Assembly: GCA_033182465.1 (NCBI GenBank)
Contig: CP137319.1
Coordinates: forward strand, 2,666,001 to 2,730,000
Direction of reading: 5' to 3'
Source: Sanghuangporus weigelae
Taxonomy: Eukaryota > Basidiomycota > Agaricomycetes > Hymenochaetales > Hymenochaetaceae
DNA length: 64,000 bases
In this document: in pieces, positions 30,868 through 41,546 of the stretch
Position numbering within the stretch: position 1 is the first letter of the stretch
Layout: the number at the start of each line of letters is the position of its first letter
The notes under the pieces: model-generated
The model's database searches: none
What the model was told of the DNA's origin: nothing
What the model saw: only the letters and a program-made list of their open reading frames with translations
Program-made: the position numbers and the translations under genes

Positions 30868-33800
30868 GTGTTAAGAGTGGATGAGCGGATTCAAACCGCT
30901 ATAAAAAATGAGGTTGTGACGGAAGAACTTTACCGTGAGAACGTTGTTGCCCAGGCGAATGTTACTGAGGCAGTGTGGGATGTTGTTGGCAGATGCGCGG
31001 CTGAGGTATGGCGCGAGGGTATAGAAGATGCGACTTCGGGGCAGTTCATCAGACGAAGCGGTGGAAAGGAACTCGATGCCTTCGTTAGCATTGTACACCC
31101 AAAGGTAGCAAATGATGATGAGGTTGACATTTCGAACCCTCTTTTGGAGGAAGAAAATCTCATCGATGCCCATGCCCTCATTGACTCAGGGTGTACAGGC
31201 TCCTGTATCGACGAAGGGTTCGTCAAGCGGTACGGTTTCCCAACTCAAAAGTATATACGCCCAAGACCAGTCTTCAATGCAGACGGTACAAGCAACGAAG
31301 GTGGACTAATTACGGAATATGTGGTCGTACGCATGATTTTTGGGAAGCATGAAGAGGAAATTTGTCTAGCTGTGACGTCACTGGCATCAAGCAACATCTT
31401 CCTTGGTCATGATTGGTTACAGAGACATAATCCCGAGATTGACTGGAAGATCGGCAAGATCAACTTCACTCGCTGCCCTGACGAATGTGAGTCCTTGTTA
31501 TCAAAAGAAGAGGTGGATGACAGGTACGTGAGAAATGTGAGGATGGAAGAAGCAACGAAGTGGCCACCTTACTTAGAGGAATATGTGGATGTCTTTAGCG
31601 AGGAATCGTTCGAGCAGTTACCAGCTCAGCGGACGTGGGATCATGCTATAGACCTGAAACCAGATTTCAAGCCAAGTGATTGCAAGGTATATCCATTATC
31701 GCCAAAGGAACAAGAGGCGATGAAGGCATTCATTGAAGAAAACCTTGCATCAGGACGAATCAGGCAATCGAAATCTCCGATGGCGTCGCCATTCTTCTTT
31801 ATCAAGAAGGAAGATGGGAGCTTACGAGCAATCCAAGACTATCGAAAGCTTAATGAAGGAACAGTCAAGAATAAGTACCCCTTACCTTTGATCAACGAGC
31901 TCATCGATAAAGTCAAGGACGCTAAGTACATTACCAAGCTTGACGTCCGCTGGGGGTATTACAACATCCGGATCCACGAAGGCGATGAGTGGAAAGCGGC
32001 CTTTAGAACAAACCTGGGACTATTCGAACCAACAGTAATGTTCTTTGGACTATGTAATGCACCCGCGACTTTCCAAGGATTCATGAACGACATTTTTCGA
32101 GAAATGATCCATGAAGGCGTCATTATCATTTACCTTGACGACATACTCATCTTCTCAAACACGTTGGAAGAACACCGCGAGCGTACTAGACGAGTCTTTG
32201 AGATCCTCCGACAGAACAAACTTTTCCTGAAGCTACAGAAATGTGAGTTCGAGGTTAGTACAGTCAAATACCTCGGACACATCATTGGAAACGGTGAAGT
32301 ACGCATGGATCCAAAAAAGACGGTTGCAGTCCAGGAATGGCCAGTCCCGAAGAACGTTCACGAACTACAGCAATTCCTTGGTCTAGGTAATTGGTTACGC
32401 CGTTTTGTCAAGGACTACAGCTCGGTCGTCAAACCGCTAACGTCACTGACTGGTAAGGTGGAATGGAAGTGGGGAGAGGAGGAACGACGAGCGTTCGAAG
32501 AGTTGAAAAATCGATTAAGTAGTCCCCCGGTGTTGGCAATCCCGAATAATGACGACCCTTTCCGCGTCGAAGCTGATGCATCAGACTATGCAACAGGTGG
32601 TGTACTTCTTCAGAAACAAGATGGCAAATGGAAGGTCATCGCATATCGATCGTCGACATTTTTGGATGCCGAAAGAAATTATGAGATCTACGACAAGGAG
32701 ATGCTCGCCATCGTTCAAGCACTCAAGGAGTGGCGACAATACCTTCAAGGAGCCAATGCACCATTTGAGGTCTGGACCGACCACGCAAATCTAACATACT
32801 TCAGATCTCCTCAGAAGTTGAATCGTCGACAAGCGCGTTGGAGGCTCGACCTTGCTGAATTCGACTTTTCGTTGGTACACAAACCTGGAAAGACGTTAGG
32901 AAAAGCCAATCTTTTGTCACGCCGTGCAGACTACAACAAAGGTGAACATGATAACGAGGGTGTAACATTCATCAAGGAAGAATGGTTGGTCAGGGGCACA
33001 GTGGAGACGTCAAGGGACACGCTCATAGTAGCGATCAAGAGGGCGCAGGAGGAGATGGATGAGAAGGACAGGCCGTCGAACTTGGTGTTCGAAGATGGCC
33101 TATGGAAGAGGGAGGTGACGGCCAAACTGTCAGCAACAATGACAAGAAAGTTCAAGAACATCTTCGTACCAACGAGCATCAGAGAGGCCGTAATGAAGGA
33201 GTGTCACGACTCGACATTAGCAGGGCACCCGGGAGCAAACAAAACGGTGGCAATGGTGAGCCGAAGCTTCTGGTGGCCCAACATCTACGCCGACGTCAGA
33301 AATTACGTACGTGGATGTGATCGTTGCCAGCGGACAAAAGCCCTCAGAGTAACGAAAGCAAAGGTTTTGCACCCTAACGAGGTGCCGGAGGCGCCATGGC
33401 AGATTGTCACTGTCGACCTGATCGGGGAGCTACCAGAGTCGAACGGATTCAACGCTATATGCGTGGTGGTCGATCGTTTCAGCAAACAGATCCATGCAAT
33501 CGCTACGACGACGAAGCTAACAGCAGAGGGTATGGCAAAGATCTATCGAGATCATGTTTTTCGTTTACACGGACTACCTCGAAAGATCATCCACAACCAA
33601 GGCGTACAGTTTGATGCAAAAATGATGAAGGAACTGTATAAACTCCTCCACATTGAAGGCAACCCGTCAACAGCATATCATCCTCAGACAGACGGACAGA
33701 CAGAGCGTGTCAATCAGGAGCTTGAACAGTTCCTACGCTTGTATGTCAACCATAGACAGACGGACTGGGCAGACTGGCTAGCACTAGCAGAGTTTGCATA

Positions 33801-34560
33801 TAACAACCGTGAACATTCGGCAACAAAGTTGTCCCCCTTCTTCGTCAATACGGGAGTCCATCCAATGGGGTTCACGAATGTCGGAACGTCTTCAGCAAAT
33901 CTGTCGGCAGAGGAGTTTGCCAAACATGTCAAGGACATACATCAACTCGCTCAAACAAACCTGGTCAAGGCCAATGACGACATGAAACGCTTCTACGATC
34001 GTCATGCAGGAAAGGTGGTGGAATATGGAGCTGGGAATAAGGTCTTCCTGGACGGACAAAATATAAAGACAATACGTCCAACAAAGAAGATGGATGATAA
34101 ATGGTTCGGTCCTTTTGAAGTCGTCGAAAAGGTGGGCGCAAGCGCATATAGACTCAAACTACCCCGCACATGGAGACAAGTACACCCCGTCTTCAATGAA
34201 GTCTTACTCAAACCAGCCGTCGAACCGTCATTCGAGTCCCAAAGGAAACCTCCGCCGCCACCACCTGTTATTATCGAAGACGAAGAAGAATATGAAGTAC
34301 AAGAGATACTCGACTCACGACTACATAGAGGGAAGCTTCAATTTCTCATCAAGTGGGTCGGGTATGATGAAGCAACATGGCAACCGGAATCGGACATTGG
34401 AGATAACGCTAAGGAAGCAGTCAACGAATTTTATCGAAAGCATCCTGGTGCTCCAAGGAAGTTGTCAATACCTCGTCAAAGTCTTCGCGCAATGTATAAG
34501 CTCACGACATCAGAAGGATACAGTGGTTGGTCGGGACGCCCAACCTTGAAGGGGGGGTGA
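30868..34560 (+). CDS. pol: Element 2 Pol: PR-RT-RH-IN-chromodomain (about 1,230 aa)
   Basis: Protease (ALIDSGCTG near residue 103), reverse transcriptase (YLDD near 422), RNase H (EADASDYATGG region near 570), integrase zinc-binding domain (near 770-815), integrase core and a C-terminal chromodomain (about 1140-1192, FLIKWVGYDEATW) lie in one frame that ends exactly at the 3' LTR. The start is not settled. The linker between protease and RT is short, unlike element 1. Whether it is active cannot be judged here. Confidence 0.92.
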   Translation: MLRVDERIQTAIKNEVVTEELYRENVVAQANVTEAVWDVVGRCAAEVWREGIEDATSGQFIRRSGGKELDAFVSIVHPKVANDDEVDISNPLLEEENLIDAHALIDSGCTGSCIDEGFVKRYGFPTQKYIRPRPVFNADGTSNEGGLITEYVVVRMIFGKHEEEICLAVTSLASSNIFLGHDWLQRHNPEIDWKIGKINFTRCPDECESLLSKEEVDDRYVRNVRMEEATKWPPYLEEYVDVFSEESFEQLPAQRTWDHAIDLKPDFKPSDCKVYPLSPKEQEAMKAFIEENLASGRIRQSKSPMASPFFFIKKEDGSLRAIQDYRKLNEGTVKNKYPLPLINELIDKVKDAKYITKLDVRWGYYNIRIHEGDEWKAAFRTNLGLFEPTVMFFGLCNAPATFQGFMNDIFREMIHEGVIIIYLDDILIFSNTLEEHRERTRRVFEILRQNKLFLKLQKCEFEVSTVKYLGHIIGNGEVRMDPKKTVAVQEWPVPKNVHELQQFLGLGNWLRRFVKDYSSVVKPLTSLTGKVEWKWGEEERRAFEELKNRLSSPPVLAIPNNDDPFRVEADASDYATGGVLLQKQDGKWKVIAYRSSTFLDAERNYEIYDKEMLAIVQALKEWRQYLQGANAPFEVWTDHANLTYFRSPQKLNRRQARWRLDLAEFDFSLVHKPGKTLGKANLLSRRADYNKGEHDNEGVTFIKEEWLVRGTVETSRDTLIVAIKRAQEEMDEKDRPSNLVFEDGLWKREVTAKLSATMTRKFKNIFVPTSIREAVMKECHDSTLAGHPGANKTVAMVSRSFWWPNIYADVRNYVRGCDRCQRTKALRVTKAKVLHPNEVPEAPWQIVTVDLIGELPESNGFNAICVVVDRFSKQIHAIATTTKLTAEGMAKIYRDHVFRLHGLPRKIIHNQGVQFDAKMMKELYKLLHIEGNPSTAYHPQTDGQTERVNQELEQFLRLYVNHRQTDWADWLALAEFAYNNREHSATKLSPFFVNTGVHPMGFTNVGTSSANLSAEEFAKHVKDIHQLAQTNLVKANDDMKRFYDRHAGKVVEYGAGNKVFLDGQNIKTIRPTKKMDDKWFGPFEVVEKVGASAYRLKLPRTWRQVHPVFNEVLLKPAVEPSFESQRKPPPPPPVIIEDEEEYEVQEILDSRLHRGKLQFLIKWVGYDEATWQPESDIGDNAKEAVNEFYRKHPGAPRKLSIPRQSLRAMYKLTTSEGYSGWSGRPTLKGG

Positions 34561-35014
34561 TGTTAGGACTTGAACATTTTCCTTTTCTTTTACTACGTCA
34601 TCATTCATTTTAGTATTCTTCTTTTACATTACTCATCCATTTTTACTAATCCCGTTCACTCCGTCATGGCTTATTCATCCTTACTCATTCACCATGACTA
34701 AATCCGTTCCTTCCGACTAAGACGCTCACTAATCACTCCACTCTTTCATCATGTGATTCCTTAATAGAGTAGACTCTTCCCACGTCCAAAGTGTATATAA
34801 GTAGCTAGTTTGACTCCTTCTTTTCCTTGTCTTTCTATTCTACTTACCTTCACTACAACATAGGTATCTACTCTTGTACTCTAGTATTATTGAATTCTAC
34901 TTACCTTCACTACGACATAGCGTGCGTCTAGCCCGGCAACTCGCGTTTAGCCTGTTGTTTGTTGTTTGTGTTGGCCGCCTCGAGATCGACGTCAGTTAGT
35001 CTCGCCGCCTAACA
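34561..35014 (+). repeat. 3' LTR of element 2 (454 bp)
   Basis: Begins directly after the pol stop codon and a seven-G polypurine tract. Ends CTAACA at 35014 and is followed by the CATAT target duplication. Confidence 0.93.
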
Positions 35015-35019
35015 CATAT

Positions 35020-35690
35020 ACCTTAGCGTTTGCGACTGTACCGTATCCACTCACCATTCAATGGTCAAGCAAGTGATGGCACCAATGGTACTGCTATATC
35101 CTGTGCAAACATCATGGCCATTGCAATTGAACTTTCTCTAACAGAGCCTCCGAGTCCAATTGCCGCACATTCCATCGGCTGTAAGTCAATCTTCTATTTC
35201 CACAGGCCTCTCGGGCCCTCGCGCATGCTCTGCCCAGAATAAAATCTGCAGCAAATGAACCATTGCCATTATGGTCGTCTGCTTTCTCTATTCGATTCGC
35301 CAAGTAGGCCTTCTTTGTCTGTGACAGAGATGCTCTTTCAATGCTCCTGGAAGAGTTGGATGTGTTGCAAATAGCGACAGCTTACCAGGCTCCGCACGTC
35401 TTCATGTAATCTCAGATACAGGGACAGGAAGTCTGCATCAGCACCAATAGCGGAGAGATGAGATAGGGATGAGAAGAGACATACCGAAACCAATGAAGCA
35501 AGAGGATGCCACAGGGACACGAGACAGCAACAAATTCGGTGCATGCAAAGCACCTGGATTGAGCCACACAGGAGCTAGCTCATGATTTTCGTAGACGCAC
35601 TCAGCCGCCCTTGTCTGCAATAAACAAAAAGGTGTATCTGGACCAGTCAAAGCTGCCTGAGCATATGCATCATCATACATGTAACTTCAC
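35020..35690 (-). pseudogene. Unrecognised minus-strand gene or remnant next to element 2
   Basis: Minus-strand frames can be joined through plausible introns: a 66-residue piece at about 35680-35480 (starting MYDDAYAQAALTG), a short exon with DFLSLYLRLHEDVRSL, and a piece with FILGRACARAREACGNRRL ending at 35112. Two GT-AG introns fit. No domain is recognised. The frame ends about 100 bases before element 2, so the insertion may have removed or separated its 3' end. It may also be cargo of the neighbouring transposon. Confidence 0.4.
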
Positions 35691-35933
35691 CCAGGTTCCC
35701 ACTAGCCAGATATCATTCTGTTTTGTATCTATTGCCGCCGGGAATCTGTTCAGACCTACGGGAATAATCTATTTGAGCCACCTCCAGAGCTGCCAACAGT
35801 GTGTGGAGGAGCCAAAAGACACACGACAGACAGACATGGATGTAAACCAAAAAGAAGTGATGATTATGGCATGTGCGTCATGCTGTGAGTGTGAGTGAGT
35901 GTGTGACGCCTTTCTGCTTTTGGCATAACCACC

Positions 35934-37152
35934 ATGACCTGCGGAAAGCCTCTCTCAAATGATGCCCGATAGATCATACAGAATCTGTTTGAGGCCAAGG
36001 AGTTCAGCATAAATCATCTTTCCGCTCTGACAGGCATCAACCGCTGGACAATATTCTACATCAACCAGCAGGTTCAGGAGACTGGCAGCGTCGAGAGAGA
36101 CGGTTCGCAGACAGGAAGGCCAAGGATACTGGAATATCCGGATGTCCATGTGAGCCCTCTGAGTGTATTGTTGCCTGCTGAGCTGCTCATTGTGCTGTCA
36201 GTATCTACTCAGTGCCATCGACTTCCGTAGGGATCTGTTTCTTGATGAACTTAAGAACATGTTAGGCGGAGTGTCCGGTAAATTTGTCTCGGATTCGACG
36301 GTATGGCAGATGCTAGAGCGTGCGGGCTTCACAATGAAGAAGGTGTGGCCTTCTTTGGCATGCAAAGATGTTCATATCTATCTGACCAAGTCCAGATCAC
36401 GAAGAAAGCGCGAGAACAAAGCGAAACTGCGCGAATAGAATACCGCCTCAAGATAGACTTGCAATACACCCCTGAGCAACTCGTATTTGTCGATGAGAGT
36501 GCCTGTGACCGTCGAACCTTCTTACAAAACAAGGCGTGGGCCTTGCGTGGCCATCACGCTACTCGGAAACAGTTCTTTGCTAGGGGAAAAAGGTGCGCTG
36601 CGTTACGTTCATTAAATTACACGAGCCGGAACTCAATTCGCATAGGTATTCGGTTCTTCCCACCATCTCTCTGGATGAGATGCTTGAATACATTATCGTG
36701 GAAGGCTCGTTCAATGTGGACTCCTTTGCAGCGTTCATTGATACTCTCCTGGACAGCATGCAGCCTGGCCGGCGAGGAACTCGGTTGTTATCATGGACAA
36801 TTGCTCTATTCACAAGCCTGATGAGGCATGCCAACTCATTGAATCCAGGTGAGACGGTCTTCCTGCTGGGTCATCGTGCAGGCTATTCATTGTGCCATGT
36901 CTGTTTAGGGGCATGAAGCTTAAGTTCTTGCCGGCATACTCTCCTGACTTCAACCCAATTGAGCTGGCGTTTTCGTTGCTCAAATCCCGACTTTGGCGCG
37001 TTCCTCTGCCAGAGGGTGGAGGTGATGCCACAGTCTATGACAGGCTTTATGGAGAGGTTATGTCAATTGGTGTGGCCGACTGCTGTGCCTTCTATGAACA
37101 CTGTGGATATGATTGGTGTGTGGTTTGTTTTCTGATTGATCGGGAGGGATAA
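35934..37152 (+). pseudogene. DDE transposase (DDE_3 / Tc1-mariner-like), copy A
   Basis: Transposase of a DNA transposon. Exon 1 (35934-36148) encodes a helix-turn-helix region (LSALTGINRWTIFYI). Later exons, after introns of about 50-60 bases at 36149-36220ish, 36342-36394 and 36593-36648ish, give the catalytic motifs FVDESACDRR, VVIMDNCSIHK and YSPDFNPIELAFSLLKS in order. Two faults are visible: codon 13 (35970-35972) is TAG, and the frame shifts by one base near 36765, between LLDSM and the NSVVIMDNC motif. It stops at 37152, 75 bases from the tail of gene X on the other strand. Confidence 0.8.
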
Positions 37153-37265
37153 CTGATTTACATTCTATGCTATTACTGCAACTATAGGTGAATGTGGTTT
37201 ATGTAGATAAGCAACTATGTTCATCTATGAACTAGATTGAATTGTAGTGCAGTCTTGTTCTGCGT
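36322..37265 (+). repeat. Left arm of a 940-bp inverted repeat
   Basis: Covers the transposase from the end of the second exon to its stop, the 75-base spacer and the last 15 or so codons of gene X. It recurs inverted at 41547-42490 with only scattered differences (roughly 95% identity by eye). The 4.3-kb spacer holds genes X and Y. Confidence 0.85.
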
Positions 37266-39200
37266 AGCGAAGAATCTGATTAATGAGCCCGATTGTCATG
37301 TCTAAATTGTCCGTATCGGCTATCTCCTGCAGCTCTTCTATGGTGATGTGTTGAATATCGTCGAGTCGAAGGTAGCCTCTCTTTTCAAATGGTTCGCAAA
37401 ATGTACGATATGGAGGACATGGTTCCTTGCCCCTTTTGATGTCGTCATGGAGAGACTCAAGCCAATTGCCAACCAGTGGCCAATCTCTGGGTCTTCTCCT
37501 AGCTGCATTATTATGCACAGCTGGTCCCATGAATGGAAGCTGCATAGGGGTCAGTGGCAGCATCATGAATGGGTATATGGGTGACATCATGGATGGGAAT
37601 TGCATTGAGGACAGTGCTTGTTGGATTATTGCCAGGTGCATGAAACCTGGGAATTGCATATTTGGTGGGTGCTGTGCTGCAACTGTGGATGGCTCTGCAG
37701 GCGTTGTTTGTATACCAAGGGTGGCTAGTTGGGTCAGTGGCTGTCCTGCTTCAGATGGACTAAACATGGGAGCGGATGATTTCGGGATCCTCTCGATAAC
37801 AGCTCTGGCTGAGTATAAATCCAGAGGCTTCTGATCTAGAAGTTTAAGCGCCTCAGGCGGAGCATCGTAAGTTACGCCCGGGACATTCTGGTACTAGATT
37901 GAGAAGCATATGTATGAAAAGCACACAGCATATTGGCAACCCACTCATAAGTAGTCTTGCATGTTCTTCAATATCCCGATGGGTGTATGTAATATGGTTG
38001 CGTGCACCTGGTAATCTTGCACACAAACATCCATGCTCATCATATTTGAAACTTGCTTCCAATTTGGCCGCAATTTTGGCCATAGACTCCTTGTAGGTGT
38101 CCTGAGCATTATTGAGCTGTGCAGGCGCCGATTTTGTTGCCATTGCCTGTTTTCCCTTCTTCTTCGTTGCATTTGTGTCCTGTAAAGATCGGTCCAGTCA
38201 AATGAGATAGATAAATGAGATTTCACGTGGATAAACATCAAACCCAGGAAGATTTCTGATAATGATTTTGGGATCGGGCGCATTTGTCTTCTTTTTGTTC
38301 TGTTCCTTCTGGTGCTTGCATACCTCATCAAAAATTTTATTCAATACTGCTTGGGTATCAAGATACTCCGGAAGATACTTGTTTGGGCCTTCTTTCCTAC
38401 ACCATGAACCTTCAACGCCTAGGTGGGAAATGGTGCAGGAACCTCGTGTCAGATCCGTGATTTTGGATATGACCTCATGCAGGAACATGTCGGAACTTAG
38501 AAGCAGCTCCCGTCCACCAACCCCATCGGAAACCAAGACTTTCACAGTAATAGTGTCGTGTTTGCTCTTCCGTACAGCGGGAGTTGAAGTAACAGGGTCT
38601 TTGCTTCTTGTGGGAGTTGAAGTAACAGGGTCTTTCCTCCTTGTGGGAGTTGAAGTGATGGGGTCAAGGAGACCCTGAGCCGCGGCTGTTCCAAACGAAA
38701 TGCTGTCATTATTTGCTTTGATAGATGATAAGCCTTCCTTTCATCATTGGGACGGCAGGTAATAGTGCTCACCTTTGACTTGCTCGTATTCTAGTATGGA
38801 GAAGTCCGGTTCTTCCCTATACCGTGTTGTTTCGTCCGGGCCAGTTTCATTTGCGACTTGCACCACGTCATTGACAGATAGGTCTCCATCCGGCTGGTAG
38901 TCGTCGTCAGAGTTATCATCATCATCCGAATCAATAGTATCATCAGAATTGCGCAACTGAGGAGAGGTGTCAGTACCAATTTGAGCGCCACCCGCACTAG
39001 GAATGCACCTTTTTTTTCGACGGGCCTTTCCCCTTTTTCTTGCGAGGGCTCTTCTGTGGCGTTTCCGGAGTTGCCGGCGCTTTATTGTTTTTGCGTGGTT
39101 GCCCAGGACCCCTCCTGACCTTTGGCTCGTTCTTAAGGGCCTCGGTGTCCTGGGTTGCCTTGGCCTTTTCAGTGAGCTTTTTGCTGCAAGAAGGAGGCAT
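37225..39200 (-). CDS. Gene X: AT-hook and SAM-like protein, unrecognised family
   Basis: A multi-exon gene read from 39200 to 37225. Exon 1 is Lys-rich with an AT-hook-like core (VRRGPGQPRKNNK), suggesting DNA binding. Exon 2 is acidic (SDDDDNSDDDY). Exon 3 carries three copies of a TSTPTRRKDPV-like unit, then a globular part (KVLVSDGVGGRELLL to PGFD). A further exon has RNHITYTHRDIEEHARLL. The final exon is Pro/Met-rich and ends in a helical domain resembling a SAM domain (WPLVGNWLESL to LINQILRYAEQD). All introns fit GT-AG and the frame stays open. It lies tail-to-tail with the transposase and head-to-head with gene Y. Confidence 0.62.
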
Positions 39201-39606
39201 TGTTGATGATGGTACAAAGAAATCAACCTGAACCTGAGAAAAAAATACAAAACGTGGTTTTCGCTTTGCAGTTCAGTTCAACGCTGCCCGTGATCCGCCC
39301 ATGTATGGCAGACAAGTCTACTGGTTCATGTTATAGAGCTCCTCTGTGGTGCATTCATTCAGGATCCATCCTCTCTTCCAAAGACCAAAGGACCCTGTAT
39401 AGAGTTCTATCAGATGTCGCTTGATTTTGACCGCTTGAAACTCCGACTTTCCGAATTCTACTAGTAACGTTCAAGTGCCACATGAGACATCGGAGATGAT
39501 ATCGCTTCTCATGCACTATATATTCTCCCAGTGGGAAGAAAAGCACTTTCGACTGCCTCCGATCGCTTCTAACTCTCACTGCATTCCCATTATATGAGAT
39601 AGGTGA
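39201..39606. promoter_or_regulatory. Divergent promoter region between genes X and Y
   Basis: About 400 bases separate the start codons of X (minus) and Y (plus). The sequence is unremarkable in composition. A TATATA motif at about 39518-39524 (ctatatatt) could serve either side. The layout suggests the two genes are expressed together. Confidence 0.35.
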
Positions 39607-41230
39607 GTGATGGTACCCAAAGTCCCCACCTCATCAGTCCTCCCACTTCCCTCTCCTCCATCTCTGAGGTTTTCGATATCTGATCTCAGAATTTTTGTTG
39701 AAATGTCGCAGTATGCGTACCCTAGACACCGGCTCTTGGGGGTGGAAAAAGTTTTTGAAATGTCAGAGATTGATTCAGATTGTATGTCACTGTCTGCCGT
39801 ATCGTTTTGACCATCACTCTGATGACTATTTCTGCAGTGGAGACCGGACAAAAAATGTACAGCGCTGTCAATAAAATAATGGGTGATGGGAGCGATCAGG
39901 CGCGATATGACCGTCCCACAAAGAAGTGCTTTGTACACCATGCAAGTGAATTCTTTAATCTGGCATTGCAGAGGAAATCTGAACTTTCCAGACACCGAGT
40001 GGAGCTTGGAATGAAAATTGTGGAGATGCAGGCCAGTATAGACAATTTGATGGTGAGAAGCCAGGATCACCACATAAAGATTGAGGACCACAATGTAAAG
40101 CTTAAGGACGGAGCTCGGAATCAAAACAATTTGCAAGGTCGAGTACAGTCCGTTGAAAAATACTTGAGCTATAACGTATGAAACTTCTTTCCCTTTTCGA
40201 AGAGAGTGCTTATTCATTTTCATAGTCTGCCCCCGATTATCATGCAATCATTCGAAGACAAATAATCGACGGAGGACGACAATGTTTTGCGCAAGGATTG
40301 TTTTTTTTCTTGAATCACTTCTTTCGGTGGTTCTTGCAATCCGAGGTGCAGAGTATCCACCAGCTTGTTGCAAGGTCATTCTATAGCAATGACGATAAAT
40401 TGATCAGACCATACATTTCCAAACCCAAGACAACAATCCTTAGTTTGAAGCAACTGGCTGTGCTAGCCACACCAGCCACACCAGGAACACCAGCCACGCC
40501 AGGAACACCAGCTATGCCAAGAATGCCAGGAACGCCAGCTGGGCTACTCCTCTCACCAATGTCGGTCGCATCACAACTTTCTGGTTCTGGGTCTGGGCCT
40601 ATTAGCAAGGCTGGGTCAACTGCATCGGACGAAAATTACTTCGCGCCATTCACCTCAGGCAAAAATCATTTTGATACCAACATGTGAGATCGATGGTGGC
40701 CAAGAGTGGCAAAGGGCTCTCTCAAAAGTGTTCCGGCTGCCGTTCCTAAATCCAAGAAATTGCCGAAGTTGGATATGGAAGCGGTCCAGGCATGGCGGAG
40801 CGGCATGAGTTGTTTCTTTTCTGTTATGAGGAACCAGCAGATTACAGAAACAAGCCCTTTCAACACAGATAAATTCAAGAAGGAAGTCAAATACGTCTGT
40901 GACCACATTAAATGGACGTTGATGACAGAGTTGCTAGGACTATACCTCAATTACGTCCAGTTTATGTACCGGCTACTCGAGAAGCCGGACGCCATTTGGT
41001 ATATTCTTGTCGGTGGAGAGGATCTGCGGGATATGGGAAGCGTTGCTGCTCATGGCATCCAAATTCCAATCAACTTCGATGAGGACAAGCTGGCTGCCTG
41101 GAATCAGGCTATAGACGAAACAAATTGCTTTGACGAGAGCGCCGTCATGGCACCTCTCACGAAGAGGAGGGGGTTGTTAGACATTTTTGATTTCATGCAA
41201 GGAAGATTTGAGTATGAAGAATATATTTGA
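39607..41230 (+). CDS. Gene Y: coiled-coil protein with Thr-Pro repeats
   Basis: A plus-strand gene starting at 39607 or 39703. After a first intron (39782-39836) an exon encodes about 110 residues with a coiled-coil pattern (ELSRHRVELGMKIVEMQASI onward). A second intron starting at 40178 leads to an exon with a run of ATPGTP-like repeats (40466-40545). The frame then meets one TGA (40685-40687) but continues open in the same phase for another 180 codons to 41230, including a mixed helical domain (VCDHIKWTLMTELLGLYLNY). That stop may be a recent mutation. No family is recognised. Confidence 0.55.
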
Positions 41231-41546
41231 TGTATGTGGTTGGCTCATTGTTTGATACCTATGTTTATTTTGTCACGCTCGCCTTGATCATTGTAGTTAT
41301 GTTCAATTTGAGTCTGCCGAGATGATTACTTACTTGTGATACTATTTCGATGTTTCTCAGTTTTTACCTATTATCCTTTTAGCACGCAGAGAAATGAAGG
41401 GTGGCTATGTATGGAATTGAATTATCTGTATGAGCTTGAGAGTCGAATCAATAAACAATATAAGCGTACACAATGTCTTCTCAAATTAAGCATCTTGAAT
41501 TGATTTTTGATGTTACTATACCTCAGAAGTCATTAGACACATTTGT

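Larger units (their letters stand above)
28103..35014 (+). mobile_element. Ty3/gypsy chromovirus, element 2, looks nearly whole
   Basis: A 6.9-kb LTR retrotransposon with 454-bp LTRs (28103-28556 and 34561-35014) that differ at four sites, a CATAT target duplication (28098-28102 and 35015-35019), gag with a CCHC knuckle, and pol ending in a chromodomain. It has a self-priming site after the 5' LTR and a G-run before the 3' LTR. It is a different lineage from element 1, with much shorter LTRs and no long extra frames. LTR identity of about 99% implies a recent insertion, though older than element 1. Confidence 0.93.
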
